Source: Hyaloraphidium curvatum
Taxonomy: Eukaryota > Monoblepharomycota > Hyaloraphidiomycetes > Hyaloraphidiales > Hyaloraphidiaceae
Direction: 5' to 3'
NCBI GenBank assembly: GCA_025558095.1
Contig: JAIVFI010000039.1
Span: 186,001-250,000, forward strand
DNA length: 64,000 nucleotides
A program made the translations under genes and the position numbers. Under the pieces are notes generated by a model. The model saw nothing but the letters and a program-made list of their open reading frames with translations. It ran no database searches and was not told the origin of the DNA. This document shows positions 62,385-64,000 of this stretch, in pieces (positions within the stretch are counted from its first letter, which is position 1; every line of letters starts with the position of its first letter).

Positions 62385-64000
62385 CAAGGCTTGTCTCTGG
62401 GCTGTTCCCTGCCAATTGTGTGCAGGGAAGCGAGTTGCGTGTTGGCGGGCACAGGTTTTGGCTGACCATGTGTTGCGGTCACGGACTATAGTATTGGTGA
62501 CCCGGACCTGCCCCTGGCTTGGCCGCTGTTACACCATCAGTTTGCTGCTAATTTGAAGTTTGTCGTCTTGCATCTTTTTCATTTTCCCCGTTTTCTGTCC
62601 TTCATGGACTTTGAGATGAAGCTGGCAATGGAGTTGAGGGCCTTCTCCTTTTGCCGCCTCAGTTTGATGGTGGGCTCGAACTCCTTGATGCTGTGTGAGA
62701 GTCCAGAGCCAGGTCTCCATGTTCCACTCGCGGCCCAGTGCTTCCAGTCTGGTCTGCAGCTTCTGGCGCCGCTCTGCATTTGCTGAACAGTGGAACAGAA
62801 AATGCTGTTCATCTCCAATGTGCTCAGGGTCATGTTTGCACATCCTCTGCTGCACCTCAAGTCCTTGGTGCCTGCCTGTTTCCACCTCCAGGTCGTGGGT
62901 AGAGCAGAGCAGCTTCTGGACGTCCCTCTGGTGCTTCTCCACCCGGATCAGCGACGATGCAATGTGACCAAAGGTCATGTCACACGTCCTCCAGAAGTGC
63001 AGCTTGTCGTTAGTTGTCCTTGAGCTTTTGGGCATTGATCTCCCTGAACTTGCCCTTCACAAGATTCTCCACAGTCTCCTTGGCCCATGAAAAAGTGTCC
63101 TTCTCCCACATCTCCTTCCCCTCCTCTCCACCATAGTACACAAGTAGTTCCCTTAGGAAGGCAGCCCAGTTCCAGCACCCCTTCAGTGCCTCGATCTTGA
63201 GCTCCTTGTAGAGCAGGTACAATGCAGGGTCAGCTGTTTTGATACACATGAGGAACTTGAGAGCCGACTCATGGTCATGAACTGCAAGAGGGTACTGGCC
63301 AGTGATCGCATATAGACAAGCCAGGGAGGTAGACTTGGGCTGATGAGTGACAGCACGAAGGGCCATGCATGTCACTTTGTCCCTGGTGCTTTCCCCGGCA
63401 AGGTACTCCTCCTTCGGCATCTCCACAATGAACGGGTTCCCATATTGGCCCACTGCCTTGACCTTTGTGTTGTAGAGCTTGAGCTGGAGGTCAGGACTCA
63501 TCCCAGGCTGCTGCCTGATGTCGCGGAGCCAGAGCCCAAAAGCAGCGTTCATCTTGGCCTCCCTGCCATGCACATGGTCCTTGCTCCGCCCAGTTGACGT
63601 GAGCTGGTACCCCAGAAGCTTGAAGCTGTCGACCCTCTTCAGCTCCTGGCCCCTGTACAAGAGCTTTGCACGGTGGGGTATCCTCCTGGCCATCCACTCT
63701 GTCTTGCTGACGTTGATCTCCAGCCCATTGGCACTGGCATATGCAGACAAAAGATCCAGCTGCATCTTGGCATCCTTCACCGTCTTCGAGATCAAAGTGG
63801 TGTCGTCTGCAAAGAACAAAGCCAGCAAGCTGACCATCCTTTCCTGATCCTCCTCTTCCTCAAACACCACGTAGAGCTCAAGGGAAGCAAGCTTCCCCCG
63901 CTGGTCCCTTTTGACAACTCCATGGGCGCAATGCGTTGCATCAATGGAGAAGTTGATTGATTCTATACATGGCACCACAATTTACCCCGATGCACAAATA
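62385..64000 (-). mobile_element. non-LTR retrotransposon (LINE), 3' part, continues beyond window
   Basis: Element transcribed leftward. It encodes reverse transcriptase from around motif C (LFFADDTTLISK) to a zinc-knuckle-like C-terminus, then a 3' UTR to 62385. The 5' part (upstream RT motifs and any endonuclease) lies outside the window. Composition is clearly less GC-rich than the neighbouring host genes, consistent with a mobile or transferred sequence. There is no poly-A tail at the 62385 border; both copies end in gccttg. Confidence 0.8.
62529..63983 (-). pseudogene. reverse-transcriptase ORF remnant with frame breaks
   Basis: The main frame (63978 down to 63010) has RT motif C FADDTT, then SANGLEINVSKTEWMA and a K-R-V-x-x-FK-LGY block (VDSFKLLGYQLT), conserved in LINE RTs after motif D. 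An in-frame TAA lies just upstream at about 63984, and the frame stops at 63010, while the C-terminal part continues in a second frame (TTNDKLHFWRTCDMTFGH to HIGDEQHFLFHCS, a Cx..HIGDExHFLFxC knuckle) and then a third frame (SIKEFEPTIKLRRQKEK) near 62690. Two frame changes and a stop mean the copy is probably inactive. Sequencing error cannot be excluded. Confidence 0.7.

Larger units (their letters stand above)
61663..62691. repeat. large inverted repeat, arms about 307-310 bp, 412-bp loop
   Basis: Left arm 61663-61972 and right arm 62385-62691 are reverse complements at about 95-98% identity by eye, with one 3-nt length difference within the coding end (cggcgg vs cgg). The arms are the 3' ends of a retrotransposon in opposite orientation. 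The structure could extrude a hairpin or complicate assembly. Confidence 0.85.

Noticed and set aside
1-64000. CRISPR arrays, bacterial operons, rRNA, integrases
   Set aside because: None seen; introns and protein families are eukaryotic throughout.

Overview
The window is nuclear DNA of a gene-dense, GC-rich eukaryote, most probably an early-diverging (chytrid-grade) fungus. The evidence is a large chitin synthase, PEX22, endopolyphosphatase, BUB2, SNF7, VAC14 and AP-3 mu genes, spacers often under 300 bp, and about 95 short introns (mostly 40-140 bp). The genus is not determinable from the sequence alone. There are no ribosomal or tRNA genes, operons, CRISPR arrays or bacterial signals. Most exon structures below were built by hand: exon phases add up to complete codons and the joined proteins match known families. 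Splice sites remain predictions.

Layout. 1-12.3 kb: a secreted SUEL-lectin protein running off the left edge (-), NAA50 (-), an NmrA-type NAD(P)-binding protein (+), a DUF2306-type membrane protein (+), a five-BRCT TopBP1/Dpb11-like protein (+), an unrecognised 355-aa protein (-), and PEX22 (-). 13-21 kb: a SWIRM protein (+), a myristoylatable EF-hand protein (+), a small doubtful ORF, SNF7/VPS32 (-), a Mn-type cation diffusion facilitator (+) and a GT10 fucosyltransferase (+). 21.3-29.7 kb: a small hypothetical gene, a multi-pass membrane protein flanked by a direct spacer repeat, BUB2-type RabGAP, a CBM21/PP1 glycogen-targeting subunit, an SDR (-) and COX17. 30-40.8 kb: VAC14 (-) diverging from a mitochondrial-type rhomboid protease (+), a BIRC6-type E2 (+), a six-exon repeat protein (+), dCMP deaminase (+) and Yippee (-). 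41-50.8 kb: a Ser/Thr kinase (-), a CUE1-like ERAD factor (+), an RNA ligase (-), LAMTOR3 (-), AP-3 mu (+), endopolyphosphatase PPN1 (-) and a coiled-coil protein (+). 51-61.5 kb: Aurora kinase (-), MSP1/ATAD1 (+), a PHD-TFIIS-SPOC protein (-) and chitin synthase (+). 61.5-64 kb: lower-GC DNA with two tail-to-tail copies of a non-LTR retrotransposon 3' end.

The genes are mostly unrelated housekeeping functions. Several concern endolysosome/vacuole biology (SNF7, VAC14, AP-3 mu, LAMTOR3, PPN1), but scattered positions and mixed strands give no sign of a functional cluster. The most noteworthy features are: an exon-fragmented repeat protein with coding exons as small as 19 and 25 nt; a hidden transmembrane exon in MSP1; at least four GC-AG introns; frequent GTGGGT donors and many stop-free introns of 3n length; a COX17 whose copper-site CC dyad reads CV; a 27-bp tandem duplication beside the RNA ligase active site; and the retroelement inverted repeat. 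I did not find a clear new multi-gene system.
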